Positions 47,288-59,228 are shown, numbered from the stretch's first letter. The stretch: DNA of 64,000 nt from Cliona cf. orientalis (GCA_963930775.1 OZ005700.1:6582609-6646608), one strand, 5' to 3'. Notes: generated from the sequence alone by a model not told the origin. Numbers and translations: made by a program.

Positions 47288-47565
47288 AGATCTGGTACAC
47301 AGTTATGTTTTCATTGGCCCATATAGCTACAAACTTATTCTAGCTAGCCGTTTTATATAGCTATTTGTATGCATTGTGATAGTGTGCTATTGCCACATGC
47401 AATACCAATTATAATCATTGATTGAGAACATGTTGGTAGCTAAGTGGGTGCAAGCATGCATGTAGTGGGATATTAGATGAGAGCAACACTAGACCTGCCA
47501 TAAAATTTTTATATCAAATAATAATATTATGCACAAAATCAATACTACCACCATACGTTTACATG

Positions 47566-47781
47566 CAGGGTTTCATCTAGCTAGCGACAAACTTTCAGGC
47601 GGATTGAAGTGTGATAAATGAGTGTATTGCACCAATTTCCTTGGGATGTAGCTAGCTTTTGTGATTTATTATGATGCTTAACTAAAATCAAATACTTAGG
47701 GGGAAGCTTTCCCTCTTCCCCTCGTCCCCCCCCCCCCCCCCCCCCCCCACACACACACACCATCAACTGGATGAGACCCTG
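47566..47781. mobile_element. MITE related to 14393-14664 (CAGGGTTTCATCTAG ends)
   Basis: Ends cagggtttcatctag and ctggatgagaccctg bound about 216 bp. GTTTA occurs at 47557-47561 and 47782-47786, but four bases (catg) separate the left copy from the end, so the duplication is tentative. The interior has a C run and a CA run at 47727-47760. Confidence 0.7.
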
Positions 47782-48043
47782 GTTTATATACAACATGTAT
47801 AGTACATTGCAAAATAAGACTACAGCCGAGACCACCGCATATACAGTATAGATATATCAGTCGACAATAGCTAGAAGGTGATTGATGAATGATGACTTAA
47901 GTGGAGTCGGAAACTCGGTAGATTCATTGATCAAACTTGCTTCAGTATTTGGGGACCATAGTCTGTGCTCAGTAGCTATCAGTAGGTAGTATTTCTGTAC
48001 ATATACTAGCTACAGAGGTTACATGAATAACATAAAAGCTAAA

Positions 48044-51000
48044 CATAGGCGTAGGAAGATGCTGTAGGTTGTGGTTGCGTGCATAGCGCGCGTGAATTTT
48101 TTGACCACACCCACATTACTGTCAAACCACGCCCATTTTTGCACTATCGAGGCTGTAGCTTGTGCCTATAGGGGAGGCAGCTAGGCAAGTGTTTCTGGCT
48201 GTAGCGACTGAGATTCAGTGAGAAGTTTGCCGTAAGATAAGCAGAGCATACCATGAGAGCTACACTTTTTCATGAATTTCATGTGGTAGAGATTCCGGGC
48301 CAATATTTTTCTTATTTCTGACAATTTTGATAAGGATCTACGAATATTCTGCGTTGAATTCTGAGTTGAATGGTCTTTGTTCGGTTCAAAACGGTCAACT
48401 AGAAGCCGAGATATCTCTGTGCAAAGCGCGCAGGGATCGTTCAATTTTTCTGCCAAATTCGCGTACAAAATGTGGTACGTTTGCGCATGCGCAAATTCGA
48501 ATTCCGGTCAAAAACACATGATCTTTCACCTAGAATATCTCAGGAACGGCTGAACGTATGGACTTGGTTCTTGTGCCAAATTGATCAGAAAAAAGAGAAG
48601 AATAAGATGGACGAGAATTCATGAAGATTTAAGTGCAAGCTTCACGTGCTCAACCCCTGAAAGATTGATGAAAATACCAAAGGTGTGCTTGTAATAGAAT
48701 TTGCATATTTTTATGTACATTTTTGCAATGCTTGGAAGAGAAGGGTTAGAAACAAAGATAGAAGGGGACATAAAAAGTCAGAAAATGTACATACGAATTC
48801 TGTCACAAAAATAAAGGCATCCTATGAAATACAAAGGTCTCCATTTTTGAAATCCTCTAAGAGTTTAAAGGAGTACACTACATCTGGTTCATTGTCATAA
48901 ACGACATTGAACCATTCTGGAAAGCCTGGTACTGTTGATACCACTTTTCCACTGTAGGTTACAAGCTGTTCGTCTTCCGTGAACCTGTGGTCTATGCGCC
49001 TTCCCACCAGGTGAACGTCTGTTTCCAAGGGAGAATCTGATGCAGTGCCAGAACTGTGCCGATTAGCAGCTGCATTTACTAACTTAAGTAAGTTCTCCTT
49101 TAATGCCGTTGAGTTTAACTGGCCCTTTTGTTTTGTTGAGAACTTGTAAACATCTTTGTCAGCATTATATGTTTGTTGCAGGACTGTTTTTCTGAATCGT
49201 AGTTGAGCTTTTAGCGATTGACGTTTTTGAGTTTCTGACTTAACCAGCTTTAACCCTTCATTTACATCATTCTCTGACTGCCATAAGCCATACTGAATCA
49301 TATCAGTAGTGATTTTCTCTTTTTCTAGCAAAAGCCTCTGTTTTGCTGCTTCTTTATCCCGCTCCTGTTTCTCTTGTAATTCAGTACGATGTGCCTGAAT
49401 AGCCAACAATCGCTCTTTGAACTTTCGTTTTTGTTTAGGAACCGATTTACGTGCTGTTTCCATCAGTGATTTGAGTTCGACTGGAGATTTAGACTCAAGC
49501 CATTCCCTTGTTTTATTATTTGAGAATAATATGTGAGCTTCAAGGGACAGCATAGTTGCATGGGGCTTTTCTCGGAGCAGTCGGTCTAGCTTGGCAAAAT
49601 CACGTTCGCTGATAGTGTTTGTTTTCTTCACTGAAATGGTTTCTTTCCTCTTTGCCGCTGCAACTGCAGGCTCTTGATCACTAATTACTCGGCCAAGGAT
49701 TACTTCAATAGACTTAAAACAGGATAAAAGAATTTGTGCTACTAACTGGTCAAATTTTGTGGATTCCGTCACTAAAGCAATCCACACTGAATCTTTGGTG
49801 ATAGCTACTTCTGGAAAGGGTACATCTTCTCCTGTCATGAATCCACTTGGATCTTGGCAATTGCTTACAAATGATAGAAGCCTTTGATAGTACTGGGGAA
49901 GGTCTAGAATGTGTAGATTAGATTCCAAAATTCTCCAGAGTGGGCCTGTAATGTGTTTGTTGATGAGACCAAGGGCCTTGCATCCAGCTACATTCACATC
50001 CTTTGATGCATCTTCCAATACAGACTTCAAAAGCCTGTTAGGAGTACCCCACACATTAGTTAAAAAGTTAACTATGTGTTGATGGAGATAGTAGACCCTT
50101 CCACCGTTGGCAAAAATTACATTGAATCTGTTACCACGGAAATGAATCAATGGATTATATTCAATTCCGTGCTTGTCCAGGTAGATATTAAATTGTAGTG
50201 GATACCCTGATTTTTCATTACCTCTTCTCTCAAAAGCTTTGCAAACTGTTCTCACTAATCTAATAGTACCACTTTCAGAGTCATTCGGCTGTGTGTCTTC
50301 CATACTATTATGATCCTTTTCAAACAATTTTAATGATTCTGATACTGTCTCGGCCATGTTTACAACCAAATGCATGCCACAAAAGAAATTATACATTTGT
50401 GACATGGATTGCTGCTCATCCTTACTCATACCATCCCAGTTTGATACAACTTGAGGCAGCACTTCAGCCCTGTATTCAGATAGCAGTGTGTTGAAAGCCT
50501 TCTGGGAACTGGCTCTGTCTGACATGGTGCACTTTAGACTCCCAAGAATTTTTTTACCTGCATCCGAGTAACCATGCCCATGTATTTCATTGGACTGGGA
50601 TAACTCTTCCAGTATCTCCTGTAAGGTTTCCAGTGTTGTCTGGGCAGCCCCAGATGCAACTTCCTGGGGAGAAAATAATTAGATAGACATGTCACAATAA
50701 TAACAGTGAGTGTGCACTCATGCTACAATGTTATGCCTTTATAGTACATGCACACACCTGTAGGCCCAAGGTCAGTGATCTCTCAGCTGTACTTATCTGA
50801 TATCCACAATATTTGTGTCCAAACTTTGTAGTCCCATCCGAATGCAATGTATTGTATTCAGTATTGGTTAGGGTGTGGGCCATTTGAATTTGAGAGAGAG
50901 TGCGACTTTCCAGCAGCATTTCACTTATTGCTGTATGTTGTGGTAGCTTGTCACACTCCAGTTCTGCCAATCTTAGTACAGCTTGAATTACAGGTTCTAC

Positions 51001-52650
51001 TTGGTTGATTCCCACATTGTGAGAAAGAATGTCCATCACACACAATCGCATACTGTCTGTGTACTTTCCATCAACATACGTGACCAATTTTCTTGATTTT
51101 AAAGTAGCTAATTCATCATGTAGGATTGCATTTGCTTCCAATAGCTCTAAGTTTTTGGATTTTAGTTTTGTTAATTCTTCCTCCAGATCCTTGCAATATT
51201 CACACTCGCGTTCGCTTTGATCTAGCACTTGTGCACACTTTTGTTTATAGTATCTAATCTGTTCTTTGGCCCTCTTTGCTTCTTGCTGGTCTCTGTGCTT
51301 AAGTTCTTTTGCTTGGCGATCAATACATTCCTTTTGTTTGGTTATTTTGGCATCTTTCCGTTGTATACGCCGGCGCACATTATGAGGCTTGTATTGTTGT
51401 TCCAGTGCATGAATCTTTTCATCTTTTTTGCCTAACTCAACTTTTTGTGCTGTGCATTCTTCTTGTAAATGCACAACCTCTTTGGCCAAGGTGTTATTTA
51501 CAAGTTGAATTGCTTCTCTCTCTATCCGCGATTGGGATGGTACAGCTGGACGGGAATTGATAGTAGAACATGTAGTGTGAGTTGGAAGAATAAAAGGTTC
51601 ATTCAAGAATCGCTCCAAGTCTTCTCTTTTTGCTGTAGATTTCTGAAGATACTGGCGCTTAGTTTTCAAGCCTACCACTAACTTCCTTAGTGCTTGTCCT
51701 CTCTCAGTTGGTGGGGGTTCACCAAACAGTGTATATACCCACAGGAGGAATTTTTGCCATGGAACTGCTGCTGACATTTGTACTTGAAATAGTTCAAGAA
51801 TCAGTCCTTTCTTTGGTGATTGAACTGGTGCCATTTCTTGCTCATCGAAAAGCATAGCTGATGTTATGTTTGCTTCTTTGCAGAAGATGTACTTATCGCT
51901 GAGATCCATTGTGTACACTTACTTATAGGCTATGTATATAATAGTATATAATATACAATGACATTGTCATATTCTATGCTCAATTTTCTTATAATTATGC
52001 ACACATACACGCATACACACACTCCTAACACTGACAGAATACAGGAGCAGTGATGTAGCAGTAAGCTACTGGCTAGCTGATGCCCCATGTGCCCAAGATC
52101 AAGCTCAAATTCAAAATCGGAAGGGACTATTCCCTGTAATTTGAAAGTTGCAGCTAGGAGATCCACTGTTAGCTGGATTTTGCATGTCCTAGGGATGTCT
52201 GATGCCTCATAGATAGTCTGTGTAGTAGTTTCATGTATGTATGTTATTTTATTGTACTGTATAACAAACCTGTTTGGTGTTGATTTCAAAATTAAAGATC
52301 AAAATCTTGCCTAAGGGTCTCTGAAACCGCCAGATCTGGAATCAGTGGTCTTTGGCGATTCGAGTGATATATAAAGATGTAAGATTTGACCGAGTTTGAG
52401 GCTGCGAACGAGTAACGCGATGGACCACTTCTGAATACCATGCAGCTCATTCAAATTTGGCGGGTAAAATTTACGCGCGCGGATTGCGCTTCCGGAATCC
52501 CTACATGTGGTGAACCAATTGCCAGGGCTAATACAACAAATACTGGATGGCTCTGGCTGTGCCAGGGGGGCAATGCCCCCGGCACAACTTGCAGCTTGTG
52601 GGGGCAAGCGCCCCCACTGCCCCCCCGTTTCCTACGCCTATATATATATG
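48044..52650. mobile_element. Autonomous DNA transposon, 5-bp duplication CTAAA
   Basis: The left end cataggcgtaggaa is mirrored at the right by ttcctacgcctat extended by a TA run ending tatg (52641-52650). The flanks are CTAAA (48039-48043 and 52651-52655). The 4607-bp element encloses one spliced gene on the minus strand. Subterminal words at the left (ggttgcgtgcatagcgcgcg, ccacaccca) resemble the small CAGTGGCG elements of this window. The 5-bp duplication and CA ends recall hAT elements, but the transposase lacks the usual hAT landmarks I can recognise. Confidence 0.8.
48822..51909 (-). CDS. Transposase-like protein, two exons, 997 aa
   Basis: Exon 1 is 51909-50758, exon 2 is 50663-48822, and the 94-bp GT-AG intron 50664-50757 keeps the frame. 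Exon 1 has an N-terminal globular part, then a charged coiled coil (about residues 150-300). At its end it has HSDGTTKFGHKYCGYQ with Asp 358. Exon 2 has TMSDRA (Asp 433) and FFCGMH (Cys 479, His 482). An Asp, a later Asp and then CxxH is the layout of RNase-H-fold transposases of the hAT/Kolobok type. I cannot place the final acidic residue. Another coiled, Lys/Arg-rich stretch follows (about 760-850). The last 65 residues (GRRIDHRFTEDEQL...YSFKLLEDFKNGDL) look like a small Tudor/chromo-type barrel. No BED finger or hAT dimerisation motif is visible. No frame breaks, so it may be active. Function as the element's transposase is inferred from its position between the inverted ends. Confidence 0.8.
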
Positions 52651-52799
52651 CTAAAGTAAACATGAAAACAAAAATTCAGGATGATACAATAGTTTGCATC
52701 AAAGAGGACGGATATACCAGAAGCAATATCGTCCGCAAAGAATGAGATCTAACTGACTGCCCATGGAAATCTGGCTGGCTATCTCATAATAATAATATT

Positions 52800-53105
52800 A
52801 TTATGAACAATAATGGCCAAGAACGGAACCCTGTGGCATCCCCGAGATAACAGACAGAGAAGATGACTGTTCACCACCACCAACCACGATCTGAGTGGTA
52901 GGTAAGGTAGCTTCGGATCCATTGCACAATCTACGGGGCTGTTACAATCCCTTCAAGTCTATGTAGTGGGAGTCAGTGAAGAACACTGTCGAATGCCTTC
53001 TTCAGATCGAAGAAAATGGAACACATTTCGTTGCCCATTTCAAGCTGCTGTAACCAGTCGTGTGTAACAGTTAATGAGGCTGAAGCGGTGCATCTACATG
53101 TATAT
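52800..53105 (-). pseudogene. LINE reverse-transcriptase fragment
   Basis: On the minus strand, from 53105 down, it reads WLQQLEMGNEMCSIFFDLKK followed by AFDSVLH, then after frame changes VISGMPQGSVLG near 52820-52870. These are consecutive reverse-transcriptase blocks of a non-LTR element. Stops and shifts show decay. It differs from the fragment at 4.2 kb (FFDLKKAFD against FLDASKAFD), so it is a different family. Confidence 0.75.
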
Positions 53106-53109
53106 ACCC

Positions 53110-54139
53110 TGGCAGGAATCCCCCTGCATTGTCTCATTGATAGGGAAGAGTTGATACAAAGGAAGTCAAATGATGGACATGGCCCACTCCAAAAACTTGC
53201 AACTTACAATAGACCAGATGGAGATATGGGACGGTGGACATGGTTGGAGGCAGCAGTCAAATCACTGACTTAGGAACTGAAACAATACGGGCAATTAAGC
53301 TTCTGTGAATGAGGGAAAGATCTATAGTAATATTGGAGATAGATTAAATAAAAACACTGTGGTAAGAGTGTAGCCTCATCCCCAGTCTCCCCGATCTTGG
53401 GACGAAGCTAGTAAGAGTGGGCACTATATATATTATATGGCATCAAGCAGCTTTCAAGTGTGAAAATGCCATCTGGGGCTAGTAAATTTGTTGGGATCAA
53501 GATCAACACTTCTATCAGGTCGTACACCTCCACTTCATTGCAAAGCAGTTCTGAGGGGCAATATCATGCAGAACCTGGTAGCTAGGTTCAATATGGAGTG
53601 TTGGCGAGTGGAGGAGATTTGGTGTTGAAGCAATTGGAGAAGAAGTTATATTCAAAAGAGATGCCTTTTACGGTTCGTTGGAGACTTCTGCACCATTAGA
53701 GAGCATTTTTTTTTTATTTTAAGGATTTTCACTGAGAAATCATTCAATTGTTACTGTTACTATTTTATTATTATTATTATTTAATTCGAATTATAAGACC
53801 TCAACTTGTGAAAGTAGTATATAGTAGGCTTTACTAAGATGCAACGTAGCAGTGACTTGATTGATTTCTAGCAGCTCGGTATTTTTAATGCATTGAAGTG
53901 CTCTTAGACCATTTGTTAGCTTTAAACAATTTGCGCCATCTGATTGCCTGAACGATGGACTTGGTAGCTAAGCCTGGGTAAGTTTCGTCTTGCTCGTAGG
54001 GTAGCTAGACCAGGGGATACACTCCACCATCACTTCCAGGAATCTAGCTTTCCAATTGGACCAGCAGATATTTATTTCTCTTGAAGTAAATAGCATGTAC
54101 CAGTCAATCTCATCAAGATGTTCACAAGCGCTTTCGAAT
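53110..54139. other. No gene recognised
   Basis: May include further eroded LINE sequence adjacent to the fragment on its left. A poly-T/TTA-rich tract lies at 53706-53785. No domain was recognised. Confidence 0.35.
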
Positions 54140-54142
54140 TAA

Positions 54143-54601
54143 GGGGGCTTGTCCAAAGTCCTTGTGGAAAAATTAACGTCATTATGACGTTAGGGGGGGA
54201 GGGGGTCTAGGCCCATGACGTTTTACAACTGCACTGTCAGCAGACTTGAGCTTTAGTTGTGATTATGCATTCTTGTGGTTGAACAAGTCTAGACACACCT
54301 CCAGCAGTGTCAAAATTTGCATTTTAGTGACAGCTGTGTCAAGCTAAAAGTGTACACGTAGCTACAGGCAAGCAAGAAACTGCCAAAGAAGCACAGGTAT
54401 GCAATGAATCCATGAAGACATAGCTAGCACTGTAGAATATAAGTGAATACCGAATGTGTATAGGCTAAATGGAGCAGAATCAGAGTTTCAGTGTTGAATC
54501 TATGTTGAAATGCTGTGACGTTAAGAGAGGGGGGGGAGGGGGGTAAAAAGTTAACGTCATAATGACGTTAATTTTTCCACAAGGACTTTGGACAAGCCCC
54601 C
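54143..54601. mobile_element. Harbinger-type MITE (GGGGGCTTGTCCAAAG ends)
   Basis: About 50-bp inverted ends (gtccttgtggaaaaattaac and its complement inside) bound 459 bp. The flanks are TAA (54140-54142, 54602-54604). Both ends also carry the small palindrome aacgtcattatgacgtt. Confidence 0.88.
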
Positions 54602-54671
54602 TAAATAGTGAAACAGTATCACAAGTATTACTAGCTATCATGATTTTTAGATGCACTATCTATAGACCTAG

Positions 54672-55546
54672 CAGGGGCGGATCCAGGGGGGGGGGTCATG
54701 GGGGGCAGATGACCCCCCCCTTCCAGGGCTGAATATCTTGTACCAGCTTGCTGTGCTTGGCTAAACAGCCAGCTTTACCACCCTCCCTTTAACTAATGAA
54801 CCTTGATCTGACACAAAATATAGCTAAAAACCTGTTTGTACGATGAAAAAGTCGGGTTCCATTAACATCTCGGGCTGTTTGTCTCGTTCGCGGCAACAAT
54901 GTGGGCGTGGTCTTCACAAAAGTGGGCGTGGCCAAAATTTTCGCGCGCGCTTCGCGCGCGATTATTTAGTATACTAGAGTTACACTTTGTGCAGCAGTCC
55001 TCGCTCAGCGAGCCACTATGCCAATATCCTGTATTGAATATTTTAGGGTTTCCCCTTCCCAGTAAATTAAATTTGTGTTGCACGTGTAGATCACGTGACA
55101 AGGGAGTGGTGTCTTTCGCCTATGCTGCAGCATTAGCAACAAAAGGAGCTCCATTTTGTCGTCAGTCTTGGAAGAATAAAGCCAAGAGTAGGCCAATTGA
55201 CAGGCCACGGGTAGCAACATCTTTGCCATCAGCGACAGGACGAACAACTTTGGGCCAAGAAGGTGCGATCGTTTTTGACCGCGCGAACATTGATTTTCCC
55301 GGTAAGCACAGTCCAGCAGAACCGTAGAGTTTGTAGGCCTTGCATGACCATCTCGAGGGAGGCCACAGCTTATGACTCAGCAACACATGGCGACGTGGCC
55401 TGAGTCGCCGAAGAGAGTAAGAAAGAAAATTTTGACGCACGCGAAAGATACGCCCAGAAGCCATACGAAACGACTCTCGAGCCCGAGTAGAGACCTCGCT
55501 TCGCTCGGAATAACCCCCCCAACCTGATGTCCTGGATCCGTCCCTG
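54672..55546. mobile_element. Non-autonomous element with 5-bp duplication CCTAG (CAGGGGCGGATCCAG ends)
   Basis: Ends caggggcggatccagg and cctggatccgtccctg bound 875 bp. The flanks are CCTAG (54667-54671 and 55547-55551). The subterminal word gtgggcgtggccaaaatttt with the cgcgcgcttcgcgcgcg palindrome (about 54941-54960) is shared with 46946-47287. ORFs inside show no transposase. Confidence 0.85.
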
Positions 55547-56082
55547 CCTAGCCTGTTGTGCGCATGAGCAGAAAGTTCATGGCCTGCATGCATTAGCTAT
55601 GTATTCAACGGTAGGCAATATTGATAATAAATTATTATTACTTTCGAGTCTCAATTATTCCAGCATAATAATATTTACCTTAGTAATTTACCTCTATAGA
55701 CACATTGAAACAAAACTTGCCATCATAAGTTTAGAGAAGCGAAACGTGATGGACCACACTAATTAAAACCATTACTAAATGCACCATGCATGTCCACTCT
55801 GTGTGCATGCATGCCTGTATAGATTACTAATACCCTATGTCAATCTTCGATACCCATATATTATTATTTTTTCTGATAGCTAATCGCTCTGATTGGCATT
55901 AATTTTTATGCAACGACATTAATTTTTCCTCCTTGAATGTGAATCTGTCAACGAGAGTGGATATCTTAGCTAATTTGAGGACAATAGAATGACAGTCACA
56001 GCTAGTGGTAATGATGAGCAGGATATAGCTACCCACTGATGAAGATGATTCTAAAGAAGAGGGTGGGAGCAATGTCTTATTA

Positions 56083-56322
56083 ATGAAGGCGCCAACTATG
56101 AATAGTTATATGAACAATTTTCAATCAGAGAAGTCCATGGATGGGAACACACTAGAGAAGGCCATGAATGGTCAGAAGGCTGTGGATGGGAGTGCACCAG
56201 AGAAGGCCGTGGATGGGAACGACTCCACCAGAGAAGGCCATGGATGCATGGATGGGAACACACCAGAGATTCTGAAGGCATTGGACGGGAACGATAATAT
56301 AAATGGCTTAGAAAGGTTTTGA
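56083..56322 (+). repeat. Short coding-phase minisatellite
   Basis: Units like gagaaggccgtggatgggaa repeat about every 36 bp, giving an MDGNTPEKAVDG-type peptide within an 80-codon frame. It could be an exon of an unknown repetitive protein, but no splice partner or domain is visible. Confidence 0.35.
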
Positions 56323-56693
56323 TCCAGGAGAGACCACAAAGAACGCCTTAGGTTGGAACAACCAAAAAAACCTCATGAAACAAGAGAGGCTATTCAGAGA
56401 CACTATGTATACAAATCAATTAGAGATTGAAAAAAGACCCATTGATATTAAGGCAAATCAAGAATGGAGTCATGAGAATGTATGTGTGTGGGGTAGCTGT
56501 GTGATATTATAAAGGGTTTCTATCAGTGAAGATAAAAAGACTGTGGGTTGCACTGCTGTAATTTTCCCACGTTGGTTTCGCAGTACATGTGTAAGAGCAT
56601 GAACGACTGCTTATTTTATTAATATTAATTGCCATATTATTATACTCTTGACTAACAATAAAATGTACATTGTACTTCGGAGCTGCAGGCTGC

Positions 56694-56815
56694 GAATATG
56701 ACAGTGTGTATAGTCTCCTAATTACCCGAATGACAGCAAATTCAAAGTAAAATTTAACTCACGTGACCATTACATAATCAACCTTGTACTTGGCGCCCTT
56801 TCAGTCTTCTTTTTT
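56694..56815 (+). repeat. DIRS left inverted terminal repeat
   Basis: 122 bp from gaatatgacagtgtgtatag to cagtcttctttttt. Exact reverse complement of 61337-61458. Left extension 56669-56693 (attgtacttcggagctg...) lies outside it. Confidence 0.95.
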
Positions 56816-56922
56816 GCTCGTTGATGACAGCTGGCAAGTTGACTAAGTATTGAGTGTTAGGCCGAAATTAACAGTTTAGCGTTTGAAAACGTCGTCCCAT
56901 CATATGCATTTGATGATGCAAG

Positions 56923-58182
56923 ATGGCTCAACCTAACAATGATCAGAATGAGAGTGGAAATTCGGAAGATACGGTGTCGCTCAAGGCACTATCCGACGAG
57001 GATCTGGCATATATCGCCAACAATCCAGGGTATCGCACCATGTTACAGGATATTCTCTCCCCGATTATTGGGGAGCCCAGCAGGAAGGACGGCAGTGCTG
57101 ACAACACTGCCTCCAGCAACTCGAAGGGGCGTGGTACTGACAATACCCGCTCCGCCCATCGAAAAAGAGTGCCTGATCAGCACTCTTCGAGTGAGGAGCC
57201 CAGCGATAGTGAGAGTGAGAGCGAGGACGACGGCGCTGCTGCAGCCATTATAGAGAAGCTCACTCATGCACTTGGGAAGAGGAAGAAATCTTCAAAATCA
57301 ACAAGTAAGCGTCAGAAGCTCACAGGCAGTGAGACAGAGCCTCAGTTGTTTGATCCTTCTCTGGATAAGGAGGACAAGGATGAGTATAAATTTGATGTTC
57401 CGGAAGTGATTGGCCAGTATCTGGAGCAACACTTTCGAAAGGGGCTGGCCAAGGAGGAGCGGACAGCCATGCTGAAGAGACACCCGAAGCCAAACGCCAA
57501 GGTTATGACCCCGCCAAAACTAGACCAGTTTGTTTCAGACTTTGCACCGAAGAAGGTGGACAAAGCAAGAGATGCGGCACTAAGTAGGATCCAAGGGAGC
57601 CTGCTTTATGCAGCAAACCCCCTCACCAATTTGTGGGCAGAATTGACTGAGCAGGGTATGGCAGATGACCCAGAAGCATTAGTACCAGTCCCCGAGGTTC
57701 TGGACATTATTCAGAGGAGTCTTGTGCTTATTGGGAATACCAATAATCTTGTGTCAGAAACAAGGAGAGAGATAGCATTGGACGCAATCCACTCATCCCT
57801 TAAAAAGTATGCGAAGGGAGATTTTAAGGAGGCCGGTTCCAATTTGTTTGGAGAAAAATTTAAGGACGAGTTGGTCAAAAAGGTGGAAGCAGACAGTGCC
57901 TTATCAAAAGCTGTGAGGATTGTGTCGCGTAGCTCCAAGGTCTACCAAGGCCCTCAGAATCAAAACAAGGGAAGAGCCCCTCTTTTTCAGGACAGCCGAA
58001 CCAGCGGGTACGGGGCTGCGTTCGGGAGGCATCAAAGCCCGTACACAGGCCACAGCAGGATCTACAACAGTCAATCCAGGGGAAAATTCACACCTGGCAG
58101 GCCGTACCCCAAAAAGAGCATCTTCGATCGACTTGGTCACAAGGGGGGAACCCCAAGCAGACCAACCGACCAGCACAATTGA
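56923..58182 (+). CDS. DIRS Gag-like ORF1, 419 aa
   Basis: The first ORF of the element, starting 107 bp inside the left inverted repeat. The N-terminal third is acidic and serine-rich (SSSEEPSDSESESEDDG), followed by a basic run (KRKKSSKSTSKRQK) that could be a nuclear signal. The middle (about 150-310) is a helical region with SALSRIQGSLLY-type and LTNLWAELTEQG-type segments typical of DIRS ORF1. The C-terminus is Gly/Arg/Tyr-rich (GYGAAFGRHQSPYTGHSR), consistent with nucleic-acid binding without a zinc knuckle. It is intact. The start ATG fits the first long frame after the leader. The stop overlaps the region where the reverse-transcriptase frame is already open, so coupled translation or frameshifting is possible. 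Confidence 0.85.
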   Translation: MAQPNNDQNESGNSEDTVSLKALSDEDLAYIANNPGYRTMLQDILSPIIGEPSRKDGSADNTASSNSKGRGTDNTRSAHRKRVPDQHSSSEEPSDSESESEDDGAAAAIIEKLTHALGKRKKSSKSTSKRQKLTGSETEPQLFDPSLDKEDKDEYKFDVPEVIGQYLEQHFRKGLAKEERTAMLKRHPKPNAKVMTPPKLDQFVSDFAPKKVDKARDAALSRIQGSLLYAANPLTNLWAELTEQGMADDPEALVPVPEVLDIIQRSLVLIGNTNNLVSETRREIALDAIHSSLKKYAKGDFKEAGSNLFGEKFKDELVKKVEADSALSKAVRIVSRSSKVYQGPQNQNKGRAPLFQDSRTSGYGAAFGRHQSPYTGHSRIYNSQSRGKFTPGRPYPKKSIFDRLGHKGGTPSRPTDQHN

Positions 58183-59228
58183 ACCTGAGGTTGCAGGGCG
58201 ACAAGCTTCCCCAAGCAGGGAAAATACAATTTTTTCTTCAAAATTGGCAGGAGATTACACAGGACAAATGGATAATGGATACAGTACAGGGATACAGAAT
58301 ACCCTTTGTGCAGGAACCACCTCCAACATGCTTACCTCAGTTTGCACTCAGCCAGGAGCAAAATCAGGCAATCACACAAGAGATAGAATCTCTTCTGAAG
58401 AAGGGAGCTATACAGGATACTCGATCACCGGAGGAGGTGGGCTTTGTGAGCAATGTTTTCTTGGTTCCCAAGAGCGAGGGAAAGTGGAGGCTGATTCTAA
58501 ATTTGAAGGCCTTGAATCAGTTCGTAATTTACGAACACTTCAAGATGGAGGACATCCGCTGTGTGAAGGACCTCCTAAACAGGGGGGACTATATGTGCAA
58601 ATTAGACCTCAAGGATGCATATCTCTTGACACCAATTCATCGGTCCTTCAGGAAGTTCCTGAAGTTTACATGGCACGGGAGGACATACGAGTACACAGCC
58701 CTCCCCTTCGGACTCTCTGCTGCTCCGAGAGTATTCACGAAGCTATTGAAGCCAATACTGGGCTCACTCAGGGAGAAAGGAATTCGCTTGATTGCATACC
58801 TGGACGATTTCCTACTTATCGGGAAGACCAAGAACCAGGCAGAAGAGTCCTTTCAGAAAACAAAGACGCTGATGGAGAGCCTTGGATTTGTGATAAACGA
58901 AGACAAATCCCAGAGCGAGGCAACTCAGAAGATCGAGTTCCTAGGTTTTTTGATCGATTCAATGGACATGATGTTCAGACTGACTGCCACACGAGTAAAG
59001 CAGATCAAGGAGAAATGCAAACAAGCTTTGGAGAGCAATCAGATGACGCTCAGGGAATTAGCACACATGGTGGGCGTGTTAGTGGCCACACAACTAGCAG
59101 GTCTGCCAGCTCCCCTACATTACAGATCATTGCAAGCCCAAAAGAACGAAGGGATCCTCCTCCACTCATACGATACGAAAGTGACTCTGAATCCTCAGAG
59201 CCAGAAGACCTTCACTGGTGGAGGGTGA
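58179..59228 (+). CDS. DIRS reverse transcriptase domain
   Basis: Encodes the polymerase that copies the element RNA. Visible blocks are LKKGAIQDT, FVSNVFLVPKSEGKWRLILN (fingers), LDLKDAYLLTPIHRSFRKF (first catalytic Asp), LPFGLSAAPRVFTKLLKPIL, and AYLDDFLLIG (the YxDD catalytic pair), then FLGFLIDS. All are in DIRS/Ty3-like order. The frame is open upstream of 58179 into the Gag ORF. The only start there is non-ATG, so the true start is undecided. The frame closes at 59228, just past the point where homology moves to the next frame (RNase H), so the polyprotein is broken by a one-base shift between about 59190 and 59220. Confidence 0.9.
   Translation: MNLRLQGDKLPQAGKIQFFLQNWQEITQDKWIMDTVQGYRIPFVQEPPPTCLPQFALSQEQNQAITQEIESLLKKGAIQDTRSPEEVGFVSNVFLVPKSEGKWRLILNLKALNQFVIYEHFKMEDIRCVKDLLNRGDYMCKLDLKDAYLLTPIHRSFRKFLKFTWHGRTYEYTALPFGLSAAPRVFTKLLKPILGSLREKGIRLIAYLDDFLLIGKTKNQAEESFQKTKTLMESLGFVINEDKSQSEATQKIEFLGFLIDSMDMMFRLTATRVKQIKEKCKQALESNQMTLRELAHMVGVLVATQLAGLPAPLHYRSLQAQKNEGILLHSYDTKVTLNPQSQKTFTGGG

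Noticed and set aside
57920..59190. Separate protein from the first two-thirds of the 764-residue frame
   Set aside because: It is a shadow of Gag and reverse transcriptase; only the part after about 59190 has RNase H homology.
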